From Actinoplanes sp. TBRC 11911 (GTDB lineage Bacteria > Actinomycetota > Actinomycetes > Mycobacteriales > Micromonosporaceae), in the NCBI RefSeq assembly GCF_012933445.1, contig NZ_JABBNC010000041.1:32997-96996 (forward strand): a stretch of 64,000 nt of DNA. Reading direction: 5' to 3'. A program made the translations under genes and the position numbers. The stretch's first letter is position 1. The number at the start of each line of letters is the position of its first letter. The notes beneath the pieces were generated by a model. The model was not told the origin of the DNA and ran no database searches. It saw nothing but the letters and a program-made list of their open reading frames with translations. Shown one piece after another: positions 30,166-38,554 of this stretch.

Positions 30166-30933
30166 TCAGGTGATGGGGGCCAGTGCGGGGCGTTTGGCGG
30201 TGATGAGGTCGCCGCTCGAGCGGCCGACGAAGTGGCGGCCCACCCACGGCATCAGATGCACGCGCGCCCAATGCAGGTCAGCGCCGCGTGCCAGCAGCCA
30301 CGGAGTGGGTTCGGGTGCGGGCGGAACGAGTAACCAATCCTCCTCGACGCCCACCCCGAGAGCGGTCAGTACGTGGGCAGCGACACGTCGATGGCCGGCC
30401 GCGGAGAGATGTAAGCGGTCGGCGCTCCACATCTTCGGGTGCCGGAACACGTCGTCGCCGTAGAGATCGATCAGGTACGTCCCGTAGCGCTCGGCCAGCC
30501 GGGCAGCCCCGTCGTTGAGGGCGGCGGCGCGCGGTCCGATGACCCGTTGCGCGGGCAGATGCGCGGCGATATCGGCGAAGCGGAACAGGATGACGTCCGC
30601 GCCCTGGGCTCGGAGCTTGGCGATCACCGGGTCGATCCGGTCGACCAGGGCCGCCACGTCGAGCCGCGGGCGCAACACGTCGTTGCCGCCGGCCGCGAAG
30701 CTCACCAGGTCGGGCCGCATGGCCAGCGTCGGTCCGAGCTGATCGCCGACCACCTGGTCGACCACCTTGCCGCGGATTGCGAGGTTCGCGTACCCGAAGC
30801 CGGGTCCCGCCTCGACCGCGAGCCGGGCCGCGACCAGGTCCGCCCAGCCGCGGTAGGTGTCGTCGTCCGGATACGGATCGTCCATGCCCTCGGTGAAGCT
30901 GTCACCCATCGCCACGAAGCTGTGCCAGGCCAC
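30166..30933 (-). CDS. SGNH/GDSL-family hydrolase
   Basis: 255 residues. The four SGNH blocks are present: GDSFTEG (nucleophile Ser, about residue 12), NLAIRGK (Gly block), FAAGGNDVL (Asn block), and DRLHLSAAGHRRVA (catalytic Asp-x-x-His). It has no signal peptide and is presumably a cytoplasmic esterase or lipase of unknown substrate. The GTG start is preceded by GAGGGGG at 6 nt. The Pro-rich C-terminus (LVPPAPEPTPW) is typical of actinobacterial members. A long inverted repeat lies directly at the 3' end and could end transcription. The proS gene diverges upstream. Confidence 0.93.
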   Translation of the reverse strand: MAWHSFVAMGDSFTEGMDDPYPDDDTYRGWADLVAARLAVEAGPGFGYANLAIRGKVVDQVVGDQLGPTLAMRPDLVSFAAGGNDVLRPRLDVAALVDRIDPVIAKLRAQGADVILFRFADIAAHLPAQRVIGPRAAALNDGAARLAERYGTYLIDLYGDDVFRHPKMWSADRLHLSAAGHRRVAAHVLTALGVGVEEDWLLVPPAPEPTPWLLARGADLHWARVHLMPWVGRHFVGRSSGDLITAKRPALAPIT

Positions 30934-31068
30934 CTTCGCCCCCTCGACGTCTCCTCACTTCTGATTGCAAAGTCAGTTTTCCATTGCCCGGGGGTGACGG
31001 CAGCGTGACGATGGCGACACGCATTAATGGGCTGCCATCTGTCGTACCCCCTCTCTACGCTGCTCTTC

Positions 31069-32802
31069 ATGCTGTTGCGAATGTCCACGTTGCTCCTGCG
31101 GACCCTTCGCGAGGACCCGGCGGACGCGGAGGTGCCGAGCCATCGGCTGCTGCTGCGCGCCGGCTTCATCCGGCGGGCCGCGCCGGGTGGTTACACGTGG
31201 CTGCCGCTCGGCAAGCTGGTTCTCGACCGGGTGACCGCGGTGGTCCGCGCCGAGATGATCGCGGCCGGCGCGCAGGAGGTGCTGTTCCCCGCGCTGCTCC
31301 CGCGCGAGCCGTACGACGTGAGCAACCGCTGGACCGAGTACGGCGACGACATCTTCACGCTGCACGATCGACGTGGCGCGGAACACCTTCTCGCGCCCAC
31401 GCATGAAGAGATGTTCGCCCTGCTCGTGCAGGACATGACCGGTTCGTACCGGGACTTCCCGCTGCTGCTGTTCCAGATCCAGACCAAGTTTCGCGACGAG
31501 GCCAGGCCGCGCGGCGGGCTGCTGCGCGGGCGCGAGTTCCTGATGAAGGACGCGTATTCGTTCGACCTGACCGACGAGGGGCTCCGCGACGCGTACGCCG
31601 GAATGCGTGCGGCCTATCAGCGCGTCTTCGCCCGGCTGGGGCTCACCTACACGACGGTCGCGGCGATGTCCGGCGCCATGGGTGGGTCCGCGTCCGAGGA
31701 GTTCCTCGCCACAGCCGCGGTGGGCGAGGACACATTCGTCGGGTGCGACACCTGCTCGTACGCCGCGAACACCGAGGCCGTGGTGACGCCGGCCCCGGCT
31801 GCCGGCCCGGCGGTGACCGCCGAGCTCGTGGTCCACGACACCCCGGACACCCCGACCATCGCCGCGCTGGTCGAGATGGCAAACGATCGCGCGCTGGACG
31901 GCCGCACCGACTGGACCGCGTCCGACACCCTGAAGAACGTGGTCGTCACGGTGCACCACCCAGGTGGCGACGACGAGGTGCTGGCGATCGGTGTGCCAGG
32001 CGACCGGGACGTGGACATGAAACGGCTGGACGCCGCGCTCGCCCCGGCGACCGCCACCTTGTTCGACGACTTCGCCGCCCGCGCCGACCTGGTCAAGGGC
32101 TACATCGGCCCGCAGCACATCAAGGTGCGCTATCTGGCCGACCCCCGGGTGGCGCCCGGCACCGCCTGGCTGACCGGGGCCAATGAGAAGGGCAGGCACG
32201 CGACGAACGTGGTGGCCGGCCGCGACTTCACCCCGGACGGCACCATCGAGGCCGCCGAGGTGCGAGCCGGCGACCCGTGCCCGGTCTGCGGCACCGGTTC
32301 GCTGAGCATCCGCCGCGGTATCGAGATCGGACACATCTTCCAGCTCGGCCGGCGATACACGGAAGCATTCGGGGTCAGCGTGCTCGGCGCGGACGGCAAG
32401 CCGGTGCGCCCGACGATGGGCTCGTACGGCATCGGGGTCTCGCGAGCGGTCGCGGCCATCGCCGAGCAGCATCACGACGACCGCGGCCTGCTCTGGCCCG
32501 CGGAGGTGTCGCCGGCCGACGTGCACATCGTCGCCACCGGCCGGGACGGCCAGATCGAGACGGCGCTCGAGGTCGGTGCGGCGCTGGTCGCGGACGGCCG
32601 CCGAGTCCTGGTCGACGACCGGCCGAACATTTCGGCCGGGGTGAAGTTCACCGATGCCGAGCTGATCGGCATCCGGTGGATCGTGGTGATCGGGCGCGGC
32701 TTCGCCGACGGTCAGGCGGAAATTCGCCGGGGCCGAACGGGTGAACGTCAGTCCGTGCCGATTACCGACGTATCACGTGTAATCGCTTCACAACTCGGGT
32801 AA
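31069..32802 (+). CDS. proS: Prolyl-tRNA synthetase
   Basis: 577 residues, bacterial-type class II ProRS. Motif 2 and adjacent region FQIQTKFRDEARPRGGLLRG, REFLMKDAYSF, and motif 3 GSYGIGVSRAVAAIAEQ are present. Between motifs 2 and 3 is the editing (INS) domain (about residues 225-390) that removes misacylated Ala, with IGPQHIKVRYLADPRV. The C-terminal anticodon-binding domain begins VHIVATGRDG. The ATG at 31069 starts the usual MLLRMSTLLLRTLREDPADA sequence; TACGCT lies seven nt before it, so translation is probably leaderless. A YbaK-type deacylase gene lies 1.6 kb downstream. The enzyme supplies Pro-tRNA and is essential. Confidence 0.97.
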   Translation: MLLRMSTLLLRTLREDPADAEVPSHRLLLRAGFIRRAAPGGYTWLPLGKLVLDRVTAVVRAEMIAAGAQEVLFPALLPREPYDVSNRWTEYGDDIFTLHDRRGAEHLLAPTHEEMFALLVQDMTGSYRDFPLLLFQIQTKFRDEARPRGGLLRGREFLMKDAYSFDLTDEGLRDAYAGMRAAYQRVFARLGLTYTTVAAMSGAMGGSASEEFLATAAVGEDTFVGCDTCSYAANTEAVVTPAPAAGPAVTAELVVHDTPDTPTIAALVEMANDRALDGRTDWTASDTLKNVVVTVHHPGGDDEVLAIGVPGDRDVDMKRLDAALAPATATLFDDFAARADLVKGYIGPQHIKVRYLADPRVAPGTAWLTGANEKGRHATNVVAGRDFTPDGTIEAAEVRAGDPCPVCGTGSLSIRRGIEIGHIFQLGRRYTEAFGVSVLGADGKPVRPTMGSYGIGVSRAVAAIAEQHHDDRGLLWPAEVSPADVHIVATGRDGQIETALEVGAALVADGRRVLVDDRPNISAGVKFTDAELIGIRWIVVIGRGFADGQAEIRRGRTGERQSVPITDVSRVIASQLG

Positions 32803-32832
32803 CGCACGTTTACGACGCGGGGAGGAAGAGTC

Positions 32833-33225
32833 ATGGCCAAGGTGGCGGTCGCCGACGTGATGACCAGGCAGGTCGTCTATCTACCCGAAGCGACCACGCT
32901 CGACGAAGCCGCCCAGGTCATGCGTGATCGCGGCATCGGCGACGTGGTGGTCACCCGCGGCGCGACCATGGAGGGCCTGATCACCGATCGGGACATCGTG
33001 GTCCGCGCGATCGCGGAGGGCCTTCCGCCGAAGACGACATCGCTCGGCGCGATCATCTCGCATGAACTGATCATGGTGGAGCAGTCGGCCACCGTGGAGG
33101 AAGCCGTCCAGGCGATGCGCGAGCGCGCGGTGCGTCGTCTGCTGGTCTGTGACTCGGACCGCAAGGTGGTCGGCATCCTCAGCCTGAGTGACATCGCGCT
33201 CCTACCGACATCGACGGCAGCGTGA
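32833..33225 (+). CDS. Two-CBS-domain protein
   Basis: 130 residues made of two CBS motifs: VADVMTRQVVYLPEATTLDE to GLITDRDIVVRAIAEG, and GAIISHELIMVEQSATVEEA to VVGILSLSDIAL. CBS pairs bind adenine nucleotides such as AMP, ATP or SAM and act as energy sensors; stand-alone proteins of this kind are common in actinobacteria and some are induced by hypoxia. No catalytic domain is attached. The ATG is preceded by GGGGAGGAAGAG, a strong ribosome binding site. It follows proS by 30 nt and may be cotranscribed. Confidence 0.92.
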   Translation: MAKVAVADVMTRQVVYLPEATTLDEAAQVMRDRGIGDVVVTRGATMEGLITDRDIVVRAIAEGLPPKTTSLGAIISHELIMVEQSATVEEAVQAMRERAVRRLLVCDSDRKVVGILSLSDIALLPTSTAA

Positions 33226-33271
33226 ACCTTTCGACGCGGCAATAGCGCCTTCGCTGAGTAGTGTCGTTCTG

Positions 33272-33700
33272 GTGAGTGACATGCCCCCCAAGCTGGCCGA
33301 GATCGTGGACGAGTTCGCGAGTGCCCCGCGCGACGTCGTCCTCGAGATGCTGCTCGAGTTCTCCGATGCGGTCCCGGCCTTGCCAGCCGATTTAGTCGGA
33401 CACGCCGGGATGGAACAGGTCCCGGAATGCCAGACGCAGTTCTTCCTGAAGGCCACGGTCAACCCGGACGACACGGTGCAGACGTTCTTCGACTGCCCGC
33501 TGGAGGCTCCGACCACGCGCGCGTTCGCCGGCATCCTCACCGAGGGTCTGGAGGGCGCCACCCCGGAAGAGATTCTCGCCCTGCCCGAGGATCTCTACGC
33601 CCGGATGGGGCTCGGTCAGGTGATCAGCCCGCTGCGCATCCGAGGTGCGGCGGCGATCCTTGCCCGTCTCAAGCGCCAGGTCACCGCACAAGCCAAGTAA
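33272..33700 (+). CDS. sufE: SufE-family sulfur-acceptor protein
   Basis: 142 residues. The blocks LAEIVDEFASAPRDVVLEML, MEQVPECQTQFFLKATVN (with the acceptor Cys in ECQT), FDCPLEAPTTRAFAGIL and DLYARMGLGQVISPLRIRGA match SufE. SufE takes persulfide sulfur from a SufS-type cysteine desulfurase and passes it to the Fe-S scaffold. The GTG at 33272 has TAGTGT seven nt upstream and no Shine-Dalgarno, so the mRNA is probably leaderless; an ATG three codons on is possible. sufE is usually beside a sulfurtransferase gene, and one lies about 3 kb away. It is followed after 12 nt by a DsbA-like gene. Confidence 0.92.
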   Translation: MSDMPPKLAEIVDEFASAPRDVVLEMLLEFSDAVPALPADLVGHAGMEQVPECQTQFFLKATVNPDDTVQTFFDCPLEAPTTRAFAGILTEGLEGATPEEILALPEDLYARMGLGQVISPLRIRGAAAILARLKRQVTAQAK

Positions 33701-33712
33701 GCCGGAGAGTCC

Positions 33713-34351
33713 GTGGAAATTCAGGTCTGGTCCGATGTCGTCTGCCCCTGGTGCCTCATCGGAAAGAACCGTCTGGAAAAAGCCGCCGCCCAATCCCCCG
33801 AGAACATCACGGTGACCTTCCGAGCATTCCAGCTCGACCCCTCGCCGGTGCCCGAGCCGGTCCCGACCAAGGAGGCAGCGGCCGCCAAGTTCGGCGGCCG
33901 GGCCAACGTCGACCAGATGTTCGGCCGGGTCACCGCGCTCGCGGCCGCCGACGGCCTGATGCTCGACTACGACCATGCGATCGCGGCCAACACGTTCGAC
34001 GCGCACCGGCTCGTCGCCTGGGCCGCCGATCAGGGCCGGCAGATCGAGATGGTCGAGGCGCTGCAGCGCGCACACTTTATGGCCGGCGTCGACGTCGGCT
34101 CACTGGACGCGTTAGCCGGCGTTGCCGCCTCGATCGGCTTAGACGAGGCGGCAGCGTTGGAGTATTTGAAGTCCGATGCCGGTACCGACGCGGTGAACGC
34201 CGACCTCGCCGAGGCGCGCGAACTCGGCATCACCAGCGTGCCCACCTTCGTGATCGATGGAAAGTACGCAATTCAGGGCGCTCAGGAAGTATCGACCCTG
34301 GTCTCGGCTTTCGAGGAGATCGCTCGCCGGGAGGCCGCCGGCAACGATTGA
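33713..34351 (+). CDS. DsbA-like (FrnE-type) thiol oxidoreductase
   Basis: 212 residues. The CPWC redox motif is at residues about 11-14 (VWSDVVCPWCLIGKNRLE) and the cis-Pro loop VPTFVIDGKYAIQGAQ near residue 185, with the helical insert of the DsbA fold between. Closest to FrnE-like oxidoreductases, it is cytoplasmic (no signal peptide). It would reduce or oxidise protein disulfides or a small molecule. The GTG start is preceded by GGAGAG. The spacing of 12 nt to sufE implies one operon, although a functional link between Fe-S assembly and this enzyme is only suggestive. Confidence 0.92.
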   Translation: MEIQVWSDVVCPWCLIGKNRLEKAAAQSPENITVTFRAFQLDPSPVPEPVPTKEAAAAKFGGRANVDQMFGRVTALAAADGLMLDYDHAIAANTFDAHRLVAWAADQGRQIEMVEALQRAHFMAGVDVGSLDALAGVAASIGLDEAAALEYLKSDAGTDAVNADLAEARELGITSVPTFVIDGKYAIQGAQEVSTLVSAFEEIARREAAGND

Positions 34352-34362
34352 TGACGTTCTTG

Positions 34363-34376
34363 GTTTCACGTGGAAC
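34363..34376 (+). other. Near-parS sequence
   Basis: GTTTCACGTGGAAC differs from the parS core GTTTCACGTGAAAC at one position. It lies between the DsbA-like and YbaK genes, about 25 kb from the parA/parB cluster. One mismatch in parS often lowers ParB binding greatly, so it may be only a weak site or chance. Confidence 0.4.
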
Positions 34377-34391
34377 GGAATCGACCGATGT

Positions 34392-34952
34392 CTACGCGAT
34401 GCGGGCCAGGTCCGGGATCACCTGAGCATTCGGCAGGGCGCCCAGGGCCGGGCCCGCGATGGCGATCTTGCTGTGCCGCACCCCCGACCCCACGATCACG
34501 TGCGGCGTGGCGGCGACCCGCGCGTCGACCAGGACCGGCCAGTCCGCGGGCAGCCCGATCGGCGTGATGCCGCCGTACTCCATCCCGGTCAGCCGAACCG
34601 CCTCGTCCATCGGGGCGAAGCTGCACTTGCGGGCGTCGAGAAGCTTGCGGACCACGCCGTTCACGTCGGCTCGGGTGGTGGCGAGGATGACGCACGCCGC
34701 GTACCGGACCACCTCGCCTCGCCGCCCCGCGACGATCACGCAGTTCGCCGACACCTCCAGGCCCACGTCGTACGCCTCGCAGAACGCCGCCGTGTCCGCC
34801 ACCCCGGCGTCGATCGGGGCCACCAGCACCTGCTCGGCGTCCACCGGTGCCTCGGCCGGCCAAATCTCGAGCGCCTTCACCACCGGCGGGGCCAGCAGAT
34901 CGGGGCGGGACAGGGCGGGCTCAAGCTTCAGGGTTCCCATCACGCCCGTCAT
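34392..34952 (-). CDS. YbaK/EbsC-type aminoacyl-tRNA deacylase
   Basis: 186 residues. The conserved block DARKCSFAPMDEAVRLTGMEYGG-like region (ARKCSFAPMDEA, then GMEYGGITPIGLP) and LVDARVAATPHVIVGSG identify a YbaK-type domain. The Lys usual for YbaK is followed here by RKLLDARKCSFA. These proteins hydrolyse mischarged tRNAs, most often Cys-tRNAPro, in trans to ProRS; proS lies 1.6 kb upstream on the other strand. Start uncertain: ATG at 34952 or 34940. It is cytoplasmic. Whether Cys or another residue is cleaved cannot be judged. Confidence 0.88.
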   Translation of the reverse strand: MTGVMGTLKLEPALSRPDLLAPPVVKALEIWPAEAPVDAEQVLVAPIDAGVADTAAFCEAYDVGLEVSANCVIVAGRRGEVVRYAACVILATTRADVNGVVRKLLDARKCSFAPMDEAVRLTGMEYGGITPIGLPADWPVLVDARVAATPHVIVGSGVRHSKIAIAGPALGALPNAQVIPDLARIA

Positions 34953-35147
34953 GATTGCTCAATACTTCTGCGCCAGGTAGTCCTCGCATGTGCGAGTCCC
35001 GGTGGCGTCCGCTTTCGTGGTCAGGGCGGCGGAACCGAGTGTGGCACTCAGCCGACCGGGAATCCGTGGACGCAGGAAAGGTCGCTTCATGACAACGGCC
35101 CGGCGAGATCCTCAAAATCGACCAGATCTTGACGATCGTCAGAGGGT

Positions 35148-35600
35148 GTGGAGGAGAGACGACAAGCACGCATCGGGACCGTCAGTGGCCTAGCGCTTCT
35201 GGCCGGCGGCACGGCGGTGGCCGCGGTCGCCGGTGGCGCGCACACGATCTTCGCCACGCTTCTGCTCGGCCTGCTGACGCTGGGCCTGGTCCATGCGCTG
35301 GTCGTCGAGATCGGCCGGCAGGCACTGCGCCGCTCGGCCGGCGGCTGGGCACGCCACGACACGATCAACGCGGTCCTGCTGGGCGCGTGGTCCGAGATCG
35401 CCTTATTCATGGCGATTCTCGGCCCCGGTTCGCTCGCCTTGCGCGCCGTCGGCCTCATTCTCTCGCTTGCGTACGCCTCGAGCTGCGTCTACTTCGTGAC
35501 CAAGCGCCGCCGCGCGGTCGCCTCCCAAGCACCGTCCCCGTCGACGCCGGCCCACCCGACCCCACCGCTCGCCACCACCGCCAGCGAGCCCGACAACTAG
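35148..35600 (+). CDS. Small membrane protein, unknown function
   Basis: 150 residues with four hydrophobic segments: TVSGLALLAGGTAVAAVAGG, IFATLLLGLLTLGLVHALVV, INAVLLGAWSEIALFMAIL and LALRAVGLILSLAYASSCVYF. It ends in a Pro/Thr/Ser-rich tail of 30 residues. The N-terminus is basic (MEERRQARI). GTG at 35148 is used; AGAGGG lies just before it but close. No family recognised. Stops of this gene and the convergent lipoprotein gene are 14 nt apart. Confidence 0.65.
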   Translation: MEERRQARIGTVSGLALLAGGTAVAAVAGGAHTIFATLLLGLLTLGLVHALVVEIGRQALRRSAGGWARHDTINAVLLGAWSEIALFMAILGPGSLALRAVGLILSLAYASSCVYFVTKRRRAVASQAPSPSTPAHPTPPLATTASEPDN

Positions 35601-35613
35601 CCGAACCCGGTCA

Positions 35614-36297
35614 TTAGACAGCGCTGAAGCGATAGGTTTTCGACGTCAGCAACGCCTCCGTCATTCGTACGCCGGTCAGGCGCTCGGTCAGCGCGAACGC
35701 CGCCGCCGTGCAGTAGTCCGGGTCGGTCGACGACCCGAAGCCCACCGCCGAGATCACCGAGGCGAGCTCGCTGGTTCGCCGCGCCGGCCGGGGTGGGGCG
35801 GTCAACGGGTCGAAGTCCAGGTCGACTCCCCGGTCGGTGAGCATGAGCAGGCGCCCGCGATGGTTCGACGCCCGGTAGTGCGAGATCACCGTGGTGCCGC
35901 TGGACAGCGGCCGCAGCAGCGACTCGGTCGTTCCCAGGGCGCCGTTGTCCTCGACCACGAGCGTCCACCCGTCGTCGATCCGGGTCACGCCGAAGAACCG
36001 CCGACCGGGATTGCCGCGCTGCCCGTCGCCGGAGCCCACGAGCTGCTTCCAATAGACCCGTTCAAGTTCCTTGGCACCCAGCCGATCGAGGACCTCGCCG
36101 GTCTGCAGCCCCTTCACCCAGACGAACGAGAAACCCTTGGAGAGGTCGGCGTTCGAGGCGAACCAGCGGTAGTCGGCGGCCACCGCCGGACGGGCCGGGC
36201 CGGACGGCTCAGGGGCCGCGGTCACCTTGGGTGATTGCGCTCCGCAGCCGGCGACGACACCCGCTGTGAGCAGCCAAAAGAAGGAACGGCGATGCAC
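35614..36297 (-). CDS. Putative lipoprotein of the DUF6461 type
   Basis: 227 residues. The N-terminus MHRRSFFWLLTAGVVAGCG has a basic start, hydrophobic core and lipobox VAGC, so the mature protein should be lipid-anchored outside the membrane. The rest, with YRWFASNADLSKGFSFVWVK, EVLDRLGAKE, VTRIDDGWTLVVEDNGALG and SHYRASNHRGRLLML, resembles DUF6461 proteins. DUF6461 has no known function; members are frequent in Streptomyces and relatives and usually cytoplasmic, so the lipoprotein version is a little unusual. The gene is convergent with 35148-35600, and the HTH gene diverges from it at the upstream side. Confidence 0.78.
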   Translation of the reverse strand: MHRRSFFWLLTAGVVAGCGAQSPKVTAAPEPSGPARPAVAADYRWFASNADLSKGFSFVWVKGLQTGEVLDRLGAKELERVYWKQLVGSGDGQRGNPGRRFFGVTRIDDGWTLVVEDNGALGTTESLLRPLSSGTTVISHYRASNHRGRLLMLTDRGVDLDFDPLTAPPRPARRTSELASVISAVGFGSSTDPDYCTAAAFALTERLTGVRMTEALLTSKTYRFSAV

Positions 36298-36442
36298 GGT
36301 TTCAGTACATCAGACTCGGCCGGCCGTCGGCTTCCCCGAGGCGTACGGGAGCGGGCAGCGCCACCCGGCAGAGACCGCGACTGAAAGAGTCAATAGCCGT
36401 TCGGTTGTTGCATCGGAGATCGCTGCGCGCCACCATCCTGCT

Positions 36443-36985
36443 GTGACCATGCGCACTTCCGATCTCCTCGCGATCGGCGAGGCGGCGATCCTGCTGCGGA
36501 CGACCCGGCAGCGGATCCTCGATCTCTGCGCGCGGGGACTACTGCCGTACGTCAGCGTAGGCCCCCAGCGACGGGTGCGCCGCGCGGACGTCGAGGCATT
36601 GATCGAGACCGCGCTGACCCGCGAGCAGCTCGAGCAGCTGTGGTTGCACCAGGCGATCGCGATCAAGTTCGTGGCGAACCCGTTCGCACTCCTCGCGACC
36701 GCCGCGGCCAACCTCAGCCGGCTCCGGGCGCTGCACGTCGACGGCACCGGCACGGAGTGGCTGGACCGGTGGCAGATCGTGCTGGACGACGGCCCGGGCG
36801 CCGTGCTCGACGCCTTGACATCACCGGTTGACTACGCGGTGCGACTGCGGCTTATGTCGCCGTTCGCCGGTGTGCTGTCCGAAGTGGAGCGGCGGAACGT
36901 GCTCGACGCCCTCGCGGAACGCCGTCGTGTGCAGGTCCGGTCGATGCGCCCGCAGACACGTGAGCGGGTCATGCGCGCTGTGTGA
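36443..36985 (+). CDS. Helix-turn-helix DNA-binding protein
   Basis: 180 residues. The N-terminal 55 residues form a MerR/excisionase-like HTH: LLAIGEAAILLRTTRQRILD, LCARGLLPYV, then GPQRRVRRADVEALIE. The C-terminal part is helical with no known domain (LWLHQAIAIKFVANPFALLA, WLDRWQIVLDDGPGAVLDAL). It is not next to an integrase and there is no sign of a prophage, so a role in excision is unlikely; it may be a local regulator. GTG at 36443 and ATG at 36449 are both possible starts. Upstream is the divergent lipoprotein gene. Confidence 0.8.
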   Translation: MTMRTSDLLAIGEAAILLRTTRQRILDLCARGLLPYVSVGPQRRVRRADVEALIETALTREQLEQLWLHQAIAIKFVANPFALLATAAANLSRLRALHVDGTGTEWLDRWQIVLDDGPGAVLDALTSPVDYAVRLRLMSPFAGVLSEVERRNVLDALAERRRVQVRSMRPQTRERVMRAV

Positions 36986-37102
36986 GGCCTCGATCACAAA
37001 GTTAAAAAAGGACCTTATGTAACTCGGTGCGCCGGGCGGATAGTGGGCGTAGTTGATCGCGATGACCTCGCAGCGCGACTGCCGCACCCCCCGGGAGGTT
37101 CC

Positions 37103-38386
37103 ATGACGGCCACGAACAGTACGGCGGCCAAGATCAGCGGTCTTCTCGAAAGCATCCTGCAGGTGCCGTTGCCGGTTCGGCTCAGAGCTTGGGACGGTTC
37201 GACGGCCGGCCCCAACGATGGGCCAATGCTCGTAATCCGGAACAAACGGGCGCTACGCCGAATCATGTGGCAGCCCAACGAACTGGGGCTTGCACGGGCG
37301 TACGTCTCGGGTGACTTGGATCTGGAGGGCGACCTCTACGACGCGCTGACGCGACTTGCCTCGCTCATCTGGCGTTCTCCGGATATCAAGGACATTTCGC
37401 TGCGCGAGGTCGCGGTGGACACGATCCGGCTCGGGATTCTCGGCACGCAGCCGAAGCCGCCACCGGAAGAGATGGTCGTCACCGGCAGCCGGCACAGCAA
37501 GCGCCGCGACCGGCAGGCGATCAGCCACCACTACGACGTCGGCAACGACTTCTACCGGATCGTGCTCGGCCAGAGCATGGTCTACTCCTGCGCCTACTGG
37601 TCGTCGGACGAGCCGGGGTACGGGCTGGCGGACGCGCAGCGCGACAAGATCGATCTGATCTGCCGCAAGCTCGACCTCAAGCCCGGTCAGCGCCTGCTCG
37701 ACGTCGGCTGCGGCTGGGGATCGCTGGCCATCCATGCCGCTCGCGAGTACGGCGTGCAGGTGCTCGGCATCACGCTCTCGACCGAACAGGCCGAGTACGC
37801 GCACAAGCAGGTCGCCGAGGCCGGCCTTTCGGACCAGGTGGAGATCCGGGTCCAGGACTACCGGGACCTCGACGACGGCCCGTTCGACGCCATCTCGAGC
37901 GTCGGCATGGCGGAGCACGTCGGCGTCGCGCCGTACAAGGAGTACGCAAGCATCCTGTACGGGCAGCTCAAGCCGGGTGGGCGGTTGCTCAACCATCAGA
38001 TCGGCCGCCTGCACTCGCCGGCCAAGCAGCCGCATCAGCAGCGTTCCTTCATCGACGCGTACGTGTTCCCGGACGGTGAGCTGGTTCCGATCGGCACGAC
38101 GGTCTCGCTGCTGGAGGAGGCCGGTTTCGAGGTCCGCGACGTGCACGCGCTGCGCGAGCACTACGGCCGTACGCTGCGCGCCTGGGTGGCGAACCTGGAG
38201 GCGGACTGGACCAACGCGGTGCGCCTCACCAGCCCCGGCCGGGCACGGGTGTGGCGGCTTTACATGGCGGCGTCGGCGCTGGCTTTCGAGCAGGCGCGGA
38301 TCGGCGTCAATCAGGTGCTGGCCGTCAAGGACCACCGCGACGGAACGTCCAATATGCCCGCTACGCGCACGCCGTACCTGGCCTGA
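37103..38386 (+). CDS. Cyclopropane-fatty-acyl-phospholipid synthase family methyltransferase
   Basis: 427 residues. After an N-terminal domain (RLRAWDGSTAGPN, LVIRNKRALRRIMWQPNELG) the class I SAM-methyltransferase fold carries HHYDVGNDFYRIVLGQSM, LLDVGCGWGSLAIHAA, GITLSTEQ and SVGMAEHVG. The SAM-binding LDVGCGWGS motif and the bicarbonate-site pattern are intact. The enzyme would add a methylene or methyl group to the double bond of an unsaturated phospholipid acyl chain; branched or cyclopropane products cannot be told apart. ATG at 37103 is preceded by GGGAGG. It stands alone. Confidence 0.92.
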   Translation: MTATNSTAAKISGLLESILQVPLPVRLRAWDGSTAGPNDGPMLVIRNKRALRRIMWQPNELGLARAYVSGDLDLEGDLYDALTRLASLIWRSPDIKDISLREVAVDTIRLGILGTQPKPPPEEMVVTGSRHSKRRDRQAISHHYDVGNDFYRIVLGQSMVYSCAYWSSDEPGYGLADAQRDKIDLICRKLDLKPGQRLLDVGCGWGSLAIHAAREYGVQVLGITLSTEQAEYAHKQVAEAGLSDQVEIRVQDYRDLDDGPFDAISSVGMAEHVGVAPYKEYASILYGQLKPGGRLLNHQIGRLHSPAKQPHQQRSFIDAYVFPDGELVPIGTTVSLLEEAGFEVRDVHALREHYGRTLRAWVANLEADWTNAVRLTSPGRARVWRLYMAASALAFEQARIGVNQVLAVKDHRDGTSNMPATRTPYLA

Positions 38387-38440
38387 CTTTTGCTGATTTG
38401 CCGGTCGTAGTGGACCAATGGCATTCTGTGACGGCCGTGG

Positions 38441-38469
38441 TGTTTCGCCATCTCTGCCCCGGCGAAACA
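38441..38469 (+). terminator. Inverted repeat after the CFA-synthase-like gene
   Basis: TGTTTCGCC (38441-38449) and GGCGAAACA (38461-38469) form a 9-bp stem around 11 nt, about 55 nt beyond the stop. There is no U-tract; a terminator is likely but not certain. Confidence 0.5.
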
Positions 38470-38554
38470 TCACGGCTCCACAGTGACCGTCCCCTTCGGG
38501 CGGTTGTCCACAGGGCCGATGCATAAACGCAGCGTTCCCGTTAGCCTGCGTCCC

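Noticed and set aside
30088..30333. Open frame across the 95-bp inverted repeat
   Set aside because: It overlaps the SGNH gene antisense and is explained by the repeat and GC bias.
36443..36985. Prophage excisionase
   Set aside because: The HTH resembles an excisionase, but there is no integrase, att site or phage gene nearby.
38504..38512. Isolated perfect DnaA box upstream of the NUDIX gene
   Set aside because: A single 9-bp box 12 kb from oriC is likely to occur by chance and has no supporting context.
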